Origin: Microbacterium paraoxydans
GTDB taxonomy: Bacteria; Actinomycetota; Actinomycetes; Actinomycetales; Microbacteriaceae
Direction: 5' to 3'
Length of the DNA stretch: 61,424 nt
Assembly: GCF_020524545.1 (NCBI RefSeq)
Contig: NZ_JAIVLG010000008.1
Span: forward strand, 1 to 61,424
Part shown: piece after piece, positions 61,339 through 61,424 of the stretch
How positions within the stretch are numbered: the first letter of the stretch is position 1
Layout: each line of letters begins with the position of its first letter
The notes under the pieces: model-generated
The model's input: the letters and a program-made list of their open reading frames with translations, nothing else
Databases searched by the model: none
What the model was told of the DNA's origin: nothing
Translations under genes and position numbers: made by a program

Positions 61339-61424
61339 AGCTCGATCGTCGAAGACGACATCGTCGTTGATCGAGTCGCGCTCGCTGACGATGTACGAGC
61401 TGTCTGTGGCGATGGGCCTCGAGT

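Noticed and set aside
61339..61424. Open minus-strand frame at the right edge
   Set aside because: It runs on through the J-domain gene in another frame, has no start or family motif and is too short to judge.

Overview
The window is high-GC actinobacterial DNA, most like Microbacterium or a close relative in the Microbacteriaceae. This is inferred from gene families and style: a DUF222/13E12 HNH nuclease with an actinobacterial SOS box, a LAxTG-type sorting signal, chaplin-like repeats, a furA-katA pair, many probably leaderless starts behind TAnnnT boxes, and dense ATGA-coupled operons. No rRNA, tRNA or CRISPR array was seen.

Layout. 1-1892 (minus strand): a partial chaplin-like repeat protein and a secreted Val/Thr-rich protein. 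1893-2392: an AT-rich intergenic region with a tandem cluster of DnaA-box-like 9-mers, followed by dnaB. About 3754-20500: a defence/mobile island abutting the 3' end of dnaB. It holds a type I restriction-modification operon (HTH-fused HsdM, one-TRD HsdS, HsdR), a YgjP-like metallopeptidase, a PHP-ATPase of TrlF type, an IS3-family insertion, a gene truncated beside that insertion, a ribbon-helix-helix-like protein, a frameshifted lipoprotein gene, an XRE regulator with a 9-bp inverted-repeat operator, and a giant YobI-like membrane P-loop NTPase. Both island edges carry copies of one 18-bp motif, and a degenerate copy of the dnaB 3' end lies at the far edge. No recombinase of the island's own is visible.

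20700-30700: a sortase-type surface exonuclease/phosphatase-like protein, a GntR/UTRA regulator, a HAD hydrolase, a large LuxR regulator with an N-terminal ATPase, a methyltransferase, an S4 protein, an Imm-5-like immunity protein, a DUF6194 gene and a double-MerR regulator. 30773-37979: a putative catabolic/uptake locus with an FMN monooxygenase, an S-adenosylhomocysteine hydrolase paralogue, an amidohydrolase, a cupin and a polar-amino-acid-type ABC transporter. 38000-42948: PnuC, a GNAT acetyltransferase, a membrane protein, the SOS-box HNH nuclease and a DUF808 protein.

43027-55938 is a complete sialic-acid scavenging locus: a FadR-type GntR repressor, an oligopeptide-type ABC transporter with a fused permease-ATPase, NanA, NanK, NanE, a DUF4862 protein and a secreted sialidase. 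Nearly identical operator sequences sit just after the -10 boxes of both the transporter operon and the sialidase. The sialidase reading frame breaks at a G8 tract, after which a carbohydrate-binding C-terminus continues in the -1 frame. 56078-61424: msrB-msrA, an alpha/beta hydrolase, furA-katA and a J-domain protein, with several families of intergenic palindromes near gene ends.
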